Assembly: GCF_019795295.1 (NCBI RefSeq)
Contig: NZ_JAIMCG010000008.1
Span: forward strand, 62,001 to 126,000
Source: Cupriavidus sp. AU9028
Lineage (GTDB): Bacteria; Pseudomonadota; Gammaproteobacteria; Burkholderiales; Burkholderiaceae
Direction: 5' to 3'
DNA: 64,000 nucleotides
Shown here: positions 42,776 through 52,900 of the stretch, one piece after another
Layout: every line of letters begins with the position of its first letter
Position numbering within the stretch: the stretch's first letter is position 1
Notes under the pieces: generated by a model
Seen by the model: the letters and a program-made list of their open reading frames with translations, nothing else
What the model was told of the DNA's origin: nothing
Database searches by the model: none
Position numbers and translations under genes: made by a program

Positions 42776-45760
42776 TCAGTCACCCAGAACACGCAACCGA
42801 ATCCGCTCCCCAGTAACCCCCCTTTGCCTGGGAAGCCGCCCCGCCTCGTCCGTGCGAAGCAGCAGCTTGGTACCATCCTCGCGCAGCAATTCCACGCGCC
42901 GGTTGGCGACCGGCATATCGGTCACCGCATCGCGGACGACGTACTCGTCGTCGTAAGCTGACTGCGGCCAGGAGTTCATCTCGCGGGCAGCGCTCGTCGG
43001 CCCCTCGAACTTTCTCTGGGCGCTCTTGTAGGTAATGGGACCCGCGCATTCGACGGTGATATTGCCGCCCTCGATCGTGATCGCCGCGCCCCCTGCCGTG
43101 GCGACACGGACGCTCCTGGCCGCTGCGAAGTCGACCTGCATATTGGCGGAGACCACCTTCAGATCGTCCTTCGCCCGCAGGCGCAGCTCTCCTTGCTGCG
43201 CCTGAAGGTCGATGTCCTTGGCCCCGGCGACGATTCGCAGACCGATGTCGCCCTCGCCCGGTTTCTCCAGTGCCGCCGCGATGCCGATGGCTTCGCCGCT
43301 GTGCAGGCGCGCGCTCTGCTCGACTGCGAGGTTGGTGTCCTGCCCGGATACGAGGCTCAGCGCCTTGCCGTTGGCCAGCTGTATTGACTGCCCCGCCACC
43401 GCTGCGATTCCGCCGCGTCCGATCATCTGGACAATCGAGGCGCCGGAATGCGGCACCTTGCCTTCAGTGGCGGAATTGCCCGCTGCGGCGTCCTCTGCGG
43501 CGGCGTCGTAGTCGCTTCCGTCAACCATCACGGAGGCTGCACTCAGCAGCATTGCTAGCGGCCCCTTATCGTCATCGCCATTGCGCAGCGCCATGGTTTG
43601 ATGGTTGCGTGCGCCTTCACCCAGCTTTCCGGTCAGATCCTTGGCTTGGCGGATCAAAGCAATGCCTGCGGCGTTGTCGCCGGTAGGTAGCGGGCGCTGG
43701 CTTTGCGCGTCGCGGTAAGTGGTGATCAGCACGCCGGATTCGCCGCGGATTGCTGCGTATCGGTCGGTGCGCAGCTCGATTCCTTCGCCCCGAAAGCTGC
43801 CGCGGTAGTTGTCCTGCTGATGGATCAGATGTCCCGCGTTCAGCTGCGTGTGCTCGAGCGTGGTGCCGAGCTGGATGCGCAGCTGATCGTCGCTGTCATC
43901 GAATACCAGCTGGTTGAAGCCGTCGCCACCGTGCTCGCGGCTCTTGAAGCCGCTCATCGCGGCGGCATTGCGGTGTCCATCCGCGTCCGCGCTCATGCCG
44001 TGCCACGCGGGGGCATGTCCACCAGCCAGATTGGCCTGGGCACTGGCAGCGGTGTCGCCGCCATGCTGGAAGACCTCCGCGTCGACATCCTGGGCGGACT
44101 TGCCACCGGGCGTCGGCGCGATACCGCCTTCGCCCTGCCCGTTGTACAGGGCACCAATGACGACGGGCTGATCGATGTCGTCGTCCTCGAACTTCACCAG
44201 CACTTCCTGGCCGATACGTGGCAACCATTGCCAGCCCATGCCGGCTCCGGCCTGCCGCTGGGCGACGCGGACCCAGCGGGAGCTGCGGTCATCGGCCCGG
44301 TCGCCCTTCTGCCATGGAAACCGGATGCGGATTTCGCCGTGGGGGCTGACGTGATGCTCGGCGTCGCCGCGCGGAGCGGTCTCGCCCTCGGGTCCGACCA
44401 CGGTCGCCGTTTGCACGCCGATCGCGGTGGCAGCGGCGAACAACCGGGCGCCGCTGGCATCGACAACGCGAGGCCGCCAAGGCCGGCGCGCATCGCAGGC
44501 GCGGAAGGCATTGGCGTAGCCAAACTTGCGGGCAGCTTCGAGCAGTGCGCCGGTCGGTCGGTCCCGCTGCGATTCCTCTGTGCCGGCGAGGAAGCCGAAG
44601 GTCATCGGACCATTTTCCGGCGCGCTTGGGGGTGTGTCGAAGGCTAGCGCCGCCTCCAGCGCGCCGACTCGCACGTCGACTGCCGCCCGCGCTTCCGCTG
44701 CAAGGTTGTTGATGCCGCAATGCTCGACGATGTCGAGCAGTAGCGGGAAGGCGTCGTTCCCGTCGTCCTGAGCGGGCAGGTGCGGACAATCGTTGATAGC
44801 GATGCGCGTTCCACTGGCGAAGGTGCGCACCGTTCCCTGGCCGTGAAACAGCAGGGAGCGCGCTTCGATGCCCTCCATCAATTGCTCGGCGAGGCGCTGT
44901 GCCCCGCTTGCATCGACCACTGCCGACTGGCTCAATGACAGATAGGCGTCGGGGCATTGGGCACCGCCGCCAAGCTTTGCCGGTGCATGGCCCCGCAGAC
45001 TCCGCTTGGCGTTGCCATCCCACGCGACTACCGCGACGCCAGGCACCGTGACGCGGGTGTGGCAGTGAATCTGCTGCACTGCATCGGCATCTTGCTGGCT
45101 GTGGGCCCGATGGAACTTCACCTGCGCGGTCTTTCCTTCGGGCAGCTGCGGACTATCCGCGAAGATGGCCATCGCGTGACCGGACGGCGCTCCCTCGTCG
45201 TCGACGAAGGCGAACCCAAGGCCGGCCTCCGCCAGCAGGCGGGACAGGAAGGCGTAGTCCGTTTCCCGGAACTGGGCGACATGGATCCTGCTGCCGAGCG
45301 CTTCAATGCGCTGCTGCGCCGCGGCGGTATAGCGCCAGACTGCATGCGGCCTGTACGGTAACAGGATCTGTTCGACGATGTCGCCGACGGTGCGCTGCTG
45401 GAACACCTGGCTGTGCCGCTGTTGTGTGGCAAGCCAAAGCCACGGCACTACTGTGAGCCGATATCGCGCGAGGCTACCGTCCGCACCGAGCTTTTCCGCC
45501 TGGCGCACCAGCCCGGTCCGGCGAAAGCGCGTGCCGTCGGCAAGCGTCGTCCACAGCGTCACGACGGTGCCGAGCAAGGCCTTGAGCGGCAGCTGCGCAT
45601 TGGCGCTGAGCGCGACGATACGCCACTCGCCCAGTTCCGACACGGCTTCCCGTCCGATCCAGGCCTCGAGCGCCAGTTCGCGAAGGGCGCCCTCGCCTTC
45701 CAGCTCGAACAGCCGGCGTTCCGGGGAGAACAGGTTCTGTATCAGCGAGGAAAGATCCAT
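42776..45760 (-). CDS. vgrG: VgrG3 with a distinct C-terminal transthyretin-like extension
   Basis: A 994-residue VgrG starting MDLSSLIQNLFSPERRLFEL. It has a gp27-like half (FRETDYAFLSRLLAEAGLGF), gp5 OB fold (GWQWLPRIGQEVLVKFEDDD) and DUF2345 helix. After the helix come about 88 further residues, GPITYKSAQRKFEG and then a beta-rich YDDEYVVRDAVTDMPVANRR to VLGD, which resemble a transthyretin-like domain but differ from that of VgrG2. The gene precedes lipase B. This extension alone is duplicated before lipase A, so it is probably the lipase docking part. Confidence 0.94.
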   Translation of the reverse strand: MDLSSLIQNLFSPERRLFELEGEGALRELALEAWIGREAVSELGEWRIVALSANAQLPLKALLGTVVTLWTTLADGTRFRRTGLVRQAEKLGADGSLARYRLTVVPWLWLATQQRHSQVFQQRTVGDIVEQILLPYRPHAVWRYTAAAQQRIEALGSRIHVAQFRETDYAFLSRLLAEAGLGFAFVDDEGAPSGHAMAIFADSPQLPEGKTAQVKFHRAHSQQDADAVQQIHCHTRVTVPGVAVVAWDGNAKRSLRGHAPAKLGGGAQCPDAYLSLSQSAVVDASGAQRLAEQLMEGIEARSLLFHGQGTVRTFASGTRIAINDCPHLPAQDDGNDAFPLLLDIVEHCGINNLAAEARAAVDVRVGALEAALAFDTPPSAPENGPMTFGFLAGTEESQRDRPTGALLEAARKFGYANAFRACDARRPWRPRVVDASGARLFAAATAIGVQTATVVGPEGETAPRGDAEHHVSPHGEIRIRFPWQKGDRADDRSSRWVRVAQRQAGAGMGWQWLPRIGQEVLVKFEDDDIDQPVVIGALYNGQGEGGIAPTPGGKSAQDVDAEVFQHGGDTAASAQANLAGGHAPAWHGMSADADGHRNAAAMSGFKSREHGGDGFNQLVFDDSDDQLRIQLGTTLEHTQLNAGHLIHQQDNYRGSFRGEGIELRTDRYAAIRGESGVLITTYRDAQSQRPLPTGDNAAGIALIRQAKDLTGKLGEGARNHQTMALRNGDDDKGPLAMLLSAASVMVDGSDYDAAAEDAAAGNSATEGKVPHSGASIVQMIGRGGIAAVAGQSIQLANGKALSLVSGQDTNLAVEQSARLHSGEAIGIAAALEKPGEGDIGLRIVAGAKDIDLQAQQGELRLRAKDDLKVVSANMQVDFAAARSVRVATAGGAAITIEGGNITVECAGPITYKSAQRKFEGPTSAAREMNSWPQSAYDDEYVVRDAVTDMPVANRRVELLREDGTKLLLRTDEAGRLPRQRGVTGERIRLRVLGD

Positions 45761-45864
45761 GGCCTTCGATAGTCTGGGAGGCTGCGAATACGGCAACACC
45801 CGATCGCGTTGTGCTCGAGATCGGAAATCGGTCCAGCGGCGCGTCGCAGGGCTGCGCGCCGGAA

Positions 45865-46752
45865 CTACTGCGAGCGTCGTGCGCCAGTCTTGCGCGTGCT
45901 GGTTGCCTGCGCCGCCTTCTCTTCCGGCGTGGGGGCAAGCAAGGCCGCAAGCAGTTCCGCATCGCGATCCTTGCTCGTGGTCCGGGCGGTCGGGCGATTG
46001 CTTGACCGCGCAGCCAGGCGTTTGTGTTCCCCCTTTGCCTTCCCGACCTTCGTCACTTGCTCAGACTTGCCGGAACCCGGCTTCCCGGTGGCGTTGGTGG
46101 CCTTTGCGGTCGTCGTGACCTTGGTGGAGGCCGTCGAATTTTGCCGCGCTGACGTGGCCGGCGTTGTTGCAGAGAATTCCTTTTCTTTTAATTCTCGTTT
46201 CAATGCAATTTCATTCCCGGCCTGTACGCCAGTGTTCCGATCGGTGGTGCCCGCCATCGCGGTGGCAACAGCGGCGGCTGCCGTGCCTGCGCCCGCGGCA
46301 GTCAGAGTCGCTGCGGACAGGTCCTCCTGCGCGCCGGGATGCTTGCCAAGATGGTCAAGCGCATCGTCGTCTGCGTTCCGCGTCGGTGCCACGTCGACGA
46401 TCGTCGCCGGTCCTGGATCACTGCTGGCAGACGTGCCGAGGGTGACGTCCTCCCGCGCAGGCGCAGCTACCGTCGCCGTGTCCAGCCCGCCGCCTGGCAG
46501 GGGCGCCTGCACGGAAAATGGGTCGTCGGGTCCATTGCCAAGCCACAAAACAGCGACGCCAACTGCGACCAGTGCAAGAACCAGCGACGCATGGAGCGTA
46601 CGGCGGCCCGCCTGCCTCGCACCCTTGCTGGCGCTACGGGGGCGCCCTTCCAGGCTTGCAAGGATCCGCGTGTCATCGCCGGGCCCTGCCGGTTCGCCCG
46701 TTCCAAACAGCGACGGCGGCGCATTGCGATTGTTATCGTCGCTGCGATTCAT
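45865..46752 (-). CDS. T6SS-locus membrane protein of unknown function
   Basis: A 295-residue protein with one membrane helix (about residues 53-70, ASLVLALVAVGVAVLWLG) after a basic, hydrophilic N-terminus; the remainder would face the periplasm. The periplasmic part is rich in Ala, Thr, Lys and Pro, with an AAAAVATAMAG stretch and a basic region around residues 220-260. I recognise no domain. It begins the minus-strand block that contains vgrG3 and the lipase modules. It may be a structural accessory of the membrane complex, but this is only positional inference. Confidence 0.65.
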   Translation of the reverse strand: MNRSDDNNRNAPPSLFGTGEPAGPGDDTRILASLEGRPRSASKGARQAGRRTLHASLVLALVAVGVAVLWLGNGPDDPFSVQAPLPGGGLDTATVAAPAREDVTLGTSASSDPGPATIVDVAPTRNADDDALDHLGKHPGAQEDLSAATLTAAGAGTAAAAVATAMAGTTDRNTGVQAGNEIALKRELKEKEFSATTPATSARQNSTASTKVTTTAKATNATGKPGSGKSEQVTKVGKAKGEHKRLAARSSNRPTARTTSKDRDAELLAALLAPTPEEKAAQATSTRKTGARRSQ

Positions 46753-47067
46753 CTTTGGCTCTCAATTGCAATAGAATGCGCGTCGAGCGGCCCTTGCATC
46801 GAATCAATGGCATTGCGTTAGGCAATTCCAAACATAAGTCGATGACAGAAACGTGTCCGACGGAATCGGTTTCATCTGGCCCCAGGCACCGCCGAAGCGC
46901 GCAAATTTTAAGGCGCGATACGAAAAAAAGGCAAATTCGTTAAGCCGATATCTGATAAAGGATTTGTCCAATTCGGGCAACCAAAACAGAGGCGCATTTA
47001 TGTCACAAACTGTAACAGCGCCATGCGTTGCGCCCATGCCGCCTTCCCTCTGGATTGATCCGGCCCG
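46753..47067. promoter_or_regulatory. Divergent promoter region of the outer T6SS block
   Basis: This 315-base, comparatively AT-rich interval separates the minus-strand vgrG3 block from the plus-strand M15 peptidase-tssM block and must contain promoters for both. It has A-rich tracts (for example GATACGAAAAAAAGG near 46920). No unambiguous promoter element or small gene could be fixed by eye. Confidence 0.5.
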
Positions 47068-47913
47068 ATGATCGCCGTCACGCTGCTTTGCTATTTCGCG
47101 GTGGCGGTCGCGGTCGCCGCAATGCTGCTGCTGCCCGACGTCCGCCTGCGCGTGCTGCGCTTCGCCCGCAGCGGATGGCAGCGCCTGAGCAGCAATGCTG
47201 GGCTTGCGGGGCGCCGCTCTGCGGGCACGCTTCGCGTTACCGCAATTCAGGCAGCCGATTCGGCTGACGCATTGCGGGAATTCATCGCCCGCCGCAAGAT
47301 TTTTCTGATATGCGCGACGGGAGTGGTAGTGACGCCGCCGATCATCGCCTTTGCCTTGCGACCGAAACTGGTGTTCGAGTACGATGACGCGCTGCGCGAT
47401 CCGGACCAGAAGATTTCGGCTTTGCTCAATGGCGAACGGCTGATTCCGCCCGCACCGCTTCCGCCCGAAGTCTTTACCACGCGGGAAGTGGAGCGGCTGC
47501 GCCCGGCCATACGTGAAGCGAGCCGGAATTGGGAATTGCTGGATGACGATTTTCGTCAACGGCTGTTGCTGGTGTTCAAGCTGATGCGCGACCAGCATGG
47601 CTATGAAATGGTGCTGCTGGAAGGCTATCGCAGCCCGGAGCGCCAGGCGAGGCTGGCGGCGATGGGAGCGCACGTGACGCAGGCGGGCGCGTATCACAGC
47701 TATCACCAGTTCGGCCTCGCCGCGGACAGTGCGTTCTTTCGCGAGGGCAAGCTGGTGATCAGCGAAAAGGACCCCTGGGCGATGCGCGGTTACGAGCTCT
47801 ACGGTCAGATCGCCGAGTCGGCCGGGCTCACCTGGGGCGGACGCTGGAAGATGATGGACCTTGGGCACGTCGAGTTGCGCAGACCGGGCGTGCTGGGCAA
47901 GAAGCCGCGCTAG
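47068..47913 (+). CDS. Membrane-anchored M15-family peptidoglycan peptidase (TagX-like)
   Basis: A 281-residue protein with two N-terminal membrane helices (about residues 3-22 and 77-96) and a C-terminal M15 (VanY-like) zinc peptidase domain. The metal and active-site pattern is visible: YHSYHQFGLAADSAF (S-x-H and D ligands), then WGGRWKMMDLGHVEL (final H). Enzymes of this kind cut peptide links in peptidoglycan. Membrane-bound M15 peptidases in other T6SS clusters (TagX in Acinetobacter) open the wall for the apparatus. The gene heads the operon leading to tssM, so a role in assembly is more likely than a role as exported toxin. Confidence 0.85.
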   Translation: MIAVTLLCYFAVAVAVAAMLLLPDVRLRVLRFARSGWQRLSSNAGLAGRRSAGTLRVTAIQAADSADALREFIARRKIFLICATGVVVTPPIIAFALRPKLVFEYDDALRDPDQKISALLNGERLIPPAPLPPEVFTTREVERLRPAIREASRNWELLDDDFRQRLLLVFKLMRDQHGYEMVLLEGYRSPERQARLAAMGAHVTQAGAYHSYHQFGLAADSAFFREGKLVISEKDPWAMRGYELYGQIAESAGLTWGGRWKMMDLGHVELRRPGVLGKKPR

Positions 47914-47981
47914 AGCAGGCATGCTTGGCATGTCACGCAGCAAACGCCTGGCGCGATCGCCAGACTGTCGAGACAACAACA

Positions 47982-48251
47982 ATGACACGGCCATTTATTG
48001 TTTTGGGTGACAAGACCGACCATGGCGGCGTGGTGATCAGCGCCTCGGGCACTTCTACTGCCCACGGCAAGGGCATTGCCTGCGTCGGCGACCGTGTCAC
48101 CTGCCCCAAGAGCGGTCATGGCCGGGAGACGACTATCGTTACCGGTGATCCGACCGTGCTGATCGACGGCCGTGCCGCCGCCCGTCACGGCGACAAGACG
48201 GCCTGCGGCGCCGTCCTGCTGTCCAGCCAGGGCGTGACCGGCAGCGAGTGA
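47982..48251 (+). CDS. PAAR-domain T6SS tip protein
   Basis: An 89-residue PAAR-only protein (TRPFIVLGDKTDHGGVVISA, GDRVTCPKSGHG, GDPTVLIDGRAAARHGDKTACG). Repeated His and Cys residues form the zinc-binding apex that sharpens the VgrG spike. With no extension it can serve any of the three VgrGs encoded here. The start at 47982 is the one consistent with family length. Confidence 0.92.
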   Translation: MTRPFIVLGDKTDHGGVVISASGTSTAHGKGIACVGDRVTCPKSGHGRETTIVTGDPTVLIDGRAAARHGDKTACGAVLLSSQGVTGSE

Positions 48252-48288
48252 TGCGCGCCCTCGCCACACGCTCGCTTCCCAAGACATC

Positions 48289-49842
48289 ATGCTCGCCCGC
48301 CTGCTCCGCTCCGGCCTGATCCTGACGGTTGTCTTCGCCCTGGTATGGGCGGCGACAATCCTGTGGTGGCAATCGATCCATCGCATGCCGACGACCGCGG
48401 ATATCGTCACGCACCTGTTCCTGCTGCCGACCGGCATGATTGCCGGCTATCTGGTGCTGCGACGCGCGCTGGAGGGCATTCGCAGCAATGTCGCTGCTGG
48501 CGCGCGCACGCCGGGCGCGGGCGGCGCCGCTGCGCAAGCCCCCGGTATGGAGGGCGAAGAGCCCGCGGCGGCCGCCGATCCGACACTGAAGTGGCGCGCC
48601 GCGGTCCTTGGGGCCGCAATGCATACCGCGTTGGGGAGCGACGCGGTCGCGACCGCAGCCGCCGCGCTCGAACAAAAGCGCCCCGATCTCGTCGACCTGC
48701 TGAACGACGGGGCGCCCCTCTTCGCTGCCGTGGCGCAAGGCCTGGATGTGGAAGGCACCCGCGAGGCACTGGAGCGTACGCAAGCGGGCGCGCGCTGGAG
48801 TGACGAAGCGGTGCGCACGGTCGCCCTGGCGACCAGTGCAGCGGAGCGCATGCTGATCGAAACGCTGCAGCGCTACCCGCTCCTGTCGCCGGACCACCCG
48901 CAGAGCGGCACGGCCACTCCAGCGACAAGCGAACCGCTGCGCCTCGTGCTGACGTTGCTGGTGCCCGCACACTGGATGGCGGAAGCGGCCGCTGCCGCGG
49001 CACAGGTGCTGCGCGCGCGGCTGACGGAACTCTGGCCGGCCGAGCACCTGTCGCTGGAGCCGCTGCTGGCCCGCTCCGCCGCTGATGCGCTGGTCCACGT
49101 GGACCGCGCCATCGTCGCGTTGCACCGCGATCCCTCGCCGGCATTGCGCGGGATCATCGCCGCGGATTCGACGATCGGCACGCAGGCAATCCAGCGGCTG
49201 CGCGCCGCCAACCGGCTGTTCGGCGCCGGCAACGAACAGGGCGTGACGCCGGGAGAAGGCGCCGCCGCCCTGCTGCTGGGCCTCCCGCAAGCGCTGCCCG
49301 GCCGCGCACTGGCCGCTACCGCCCCGCCTGCGCTGATCTCGCGCGCGACGCTCTCGCAGCTGGACGCGCCTACTCCCTCGAAAGGACAGCCGAACACCGG
49401 CGCACTGGACCAGGCCTTGCGGGCCACGCTGGCCCTGCTCTCTTCCGAGCATGCAGGCGCGCAGGCAGGCGAGCAAGGGGGCGAGCAAGCGAGCGAGCAA
49501 GCAGCCGACCCGAAGGCGCCGGGCGAAACCGATGCAACAGGCAAGGGCACGGACCCCGCGCCGCTAGCCGCCACCGCGGACCTCTGCCCTCATCCCGTGC
49601 GGACCGTGGAGCTGGCGCGGGTCATCGCGGAGCGTCTGGAGTCCTTTGATCTTTCCAGCGACCTGCTGCCCCTCGGCGCGCCGTGCGGCGATACCGGCAG
49701 CGCGGGCGCCCTGCTGGCGGTCGTGCTCGCGCACCAGCAATGCGGCGAGCGTGGTGGACCGGTGCTGGCGCTGACGGTCGCCGACCCACGGCAGCGCGGC
49801 GCCATTGCGCTATTGCCGCCGCCCCAGCCCTCGGTGTCGTGA
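48289..49842 (+). CDS. T6SS-associated two-helix membrane protein of unknown function
   Basis: A 517-residue protein with two membrane helices at the N-terminus (about residues 8-27 and 43-58) and a long Ala/Leu/Glu-rich soluble part. The C-terminal 70 residues (CPHPVRTVELARVIAERLES; LAHQQCGERGGPVLALTVAD) look ordered. Before them is a repeated A-G-E-Q-G-G-E-Q-A-S-E-Q tract. No named domain is recognised. It lies between the PAAR gene and tssM, a place where Burkholderia-type clusters often carry a conserved unknown gene, so a role with TssM is possible. Confidence 0.65.
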   Translation: MLARLLRSGLILTVVFALVWAATILWWQSIHRMPTTADIVTHLFLLPTGMIAGYLVLRRALEGIRSNVAAGARTPGAGGAAAQAPGMEGEEPAAAADPTLKWRAAVLGAAMHTALGSDAVATAAAALEQKRPDLVDLLNDGAPLFAAVAQGLDVEGTREALERTQAGARWSDEAVRTVALATSAAERMLIETLQRYPLLSPDHPQSGTATPATSEPLRLVLTLLVPAHWMAEAAAAAAQVLRARLTELWPAEHLSLEPLLARSAADALVHVDRAIVALHRDPSPALRGIIAADSTIGTQAIQRLRAANRLFGAGNEQGVTPGEGAAALLLGLPQALPGRALAATAPPALISRATLSQLDAPTPSKGQPNTGALDQALRATLALLSSEHAGAQAGEQGGEQASEQAADPKAPGETDATGKGTDPAPLAATADLCPHPVRTVELARVIAERLESFDLSSDLLPLGAPCGDTGSAGALLAVVLAHQQCGERGGPVLALTVADPRQRGAIALLPPPQPSVS

Positions 49843-49967
49843 GCGAGGGCATGCCAGCCGCGCAAACCTTCGCCGTCCCAACGCTTGAGCGTTCGCTGCG
49901 CGACCCTCGGGTCTCGCAATCCCCGGAATCCCGCTTCGCACCGCATTCGCATTCGTAGCAGACCAAC

Positions 49968-52900
49968 ATGCAACGCTTCCTCAGCTTCCTGACCAATTCC
50001 CGCACGCTGTCCGCGATAGGCGTCGTGGCCCTGACGCTCTTCCTGCTGCTGGCGGCCGATACCTTCGAGGTGGCGCTGAAGTGGGTGGGCGTGGTGTTGG
50101 GCGCGGTCCTGATCGCCTGGCTGATCGCATTCGCATGGCGGCACTATCGTGCCCGCAGCGCCAGCGGCAAGCTGGGGCAACTGCTGGAGCAGCAGGCCAA
50201 CGAGGCCGCCGAACAGGCGCCGGCCGAGAAGCGCGGCGAGGTAGAGGCCCTGCGCACCCGTCTGCTGGACGCGGTCAAGACCATCAAGACGTCGCGGCTT
50301 GGCCAGCTATCCGGCAATGAAGCGCTGTACGAGTTGCCCTGGTACATCGTGATCGGCAACCCCGCTGCGGGCAAGAGCACGGCGGTACTGAATTCCGGCC
50401 TGCAGTTCCCCTTCGCGGACAAGAACAACGCGATCATTCACGGTATCGGCGGCACGCGCAATTGCGACTGGTTCTTCACGACCGAAGGTATCCTGCTCGA
50501 TACCGCGGGCCGCTATTCGGTCCACGAGGAGGACCGCAAGGAATGGCTCGGCTTTCTCGATCTGCTCAAGCGCCACCGGTCGCGCGCGCCGATCAATGGC
50601 ATCGTGGTGACGGTCAGCATCCCGGAGCTGACGCAGAGCCGGCCCGAGTTCGCCATCCAGCTGGCCAAGAATCTGCGCCAGCGGGTGCAGGAGCTGACCG
50701 AACGGCTGGAAGTGTTCGCGCCTGTCTACGTGATGTTCACCAAGGCGGACCTGATCACGGGATTCACCGAATTCTTCGGCGACAGCGACAAGCACGAGCG
50801 CGACCGGGTCTGGGGTGCGACGCTGCCGTTCGAGCCCGGCGAGAAGCACGATGCCGCGACGCTGTTCGACGAGCGCTTCGATGAGCTCTACGATGGCCTG
50901 AAGGAAATCAGCGTCGCCCAGATCGCGCAGCAGCGCAATGGCAAGCTCTCGCCCGGACTGCTCAGCTTCCCGCTGGAATTCGCCTCGATCAAGCCGGTGC
51001 TGCGCGCGTTCCTGGTAACGCTGTTCGATGAAAACCCATTTCAGTACAAGCCGGTCTTCCGCGGCTTCTACTTCACCAGCGCGGTGCAGGAAGCGAGCAC
51101 GACCAGCGCCGCCGCCGAACGCATCGCGCGTCGCTTCGGCCTGAAGCTGGACGCCGCCGCCCATAGCCGCGAGGTGTTCTCCAAGAACGGGTTCTTCCTG
51201 CGCGACCTGTTCTCCAAGGTGGTGTTCGCCGATCGCAGGACCGTGCGGCAGTTCTCCAGCCCGGTGAAGACTCGCATGCGCCTTGTCACCTTCTTCGGGC
51301 TGGTGCTGACACTGGGCTTGCTGCTGGGCGGCTGGACCTGGTCGTACATCGGCAATCGGCAACTGACCGCCAACGTGCAGGCGGACCTGGACAAGATCGT
51401 CAAGCTGCAGGAAAACCGCATCGACCTGCAATCGCGGCTCGAGGCGCTGGACATCCTGCAGGACCGCATCGAGCAGCTTGAGCGCTTCCGCGCCGACCAC
51501 CCGCTTGCGCTGTCGCTGGGGCTGTACCAGGGCGACACGCTGCAGCACAAGCTGCTGGACGAGTACTACAACGGCCTGCGCCAGGTCATGCTCAAGCCGG
51601 TCGGCGAATCGCTCGAGCGATTCCTGGCGGAAGTCAACACGCAGCCGGACCGGCTGGCGCAGGGCAGCGTGCTCCAGGCGTCCGCACCGGGCAATGCCGC
51701 CACCCAGTCCTCCAATCGCGATGCCTCCGCGCCCGCGCTCGCCGCCGCCGCGGTGGACGTGACCGCCGCCCTCAACGCCGAAACGAAAACCGCGCGCCGC
51801 TATGCGGACGCCTCCCCCACCAATGTCGAGGATGCGTACAACGCGCTGAAGACCTATCTGATGCTGGCGGACAAGCGGCATGTCGAGGTCGCGCACCTGA
51901 CCGACCAGGTCACGCGTTTCTGGCGTGGCTGGCTGGAAGAGAACCGGGGCAACATGCCACGCGAGCAACTGATTCGCGCTGCGGAGCGCAACATCTCCTT
52001 CTTCCTTGGCCGCGTCAACGACGACAACTGGCCGCTGCTGGAGAGCAATCTGTCGCTGATCGACCAGACGCGCGAGAACCTGCGCCAGGTCGTGCGCGGC
52101 ATGCCGGCGCGCGAGCGTGCCTATGCGGAAATCAAGGCGCGGGCCGCCACCCGCTTCGCGCCGATGACGGTGGCGCGCATCGTCGGCGATGCCGGCGCGC
52201 AGGTGGTGGCGGGCAGCTACGCGGTGCCGGGCACTTTCACCCGGGAAGCGTGGCAGCAGTACGTACAGCCCGCCATCCGCGAGGCCGCCAACAAGGAGCT
52301 GCAAAGCAAGGACTGGGTGCTGAACGTTGCCGCCCGTGACGACCTGACGCTCGAGGGCAGCCCCGAGCAGATCCAGAAGACGCTGGTGTCGATGTACAAG
52401 AACGAGTACGCCCGCGAGTGGCAGCGGTTCATGCAGGGCGTGGCGGTGCAGGAATTCCGCAGCTTCGATCAGGCTGTCACGACGATGAACCTGCTGGGCG
52501 ACCCGGTCAACTCGCCGATCCGCAAGCTGATCGATACCGCCTACGAGCAGACGTCCTGGGACAACCCGTCGATCGTCAACGCCGGCCTGAAGAAGGCCAG
52601 GACCGGGGTGATCGAGTGGTTCAAGCGCTGGATCTCGCGCGGCACGCCGTCGGGGATGAGTGTCAACGTGGACAGCAACAGCCTCGCCTCGACCGAGGCC
52701 GGCAATCTTCCGATGGGGCCGGTCGGCAAGGAGTTTTCCGGGCTCGCGCGGATCGCGGTGATGCGCGAGAACGACTCGCTGCTGCGCGGCTACATGGAGG
52801 CGCTGTCCAGGGTCCGCACCCGCTTCAATACCATCCGCAACCAGGGCGACCCTGGCCCTGGCGCACGGCAGCTGATGCAGCAGACGCTGGAAGGCACCGG

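Noticed and set aside
27745-45760. Insertion sequence or prophage responsible for the rearrangements
   Set aside because: No transposase, integrase, terminal inverted repeats or target duplications were found; the pieces are all fragments of local T6SS genes.
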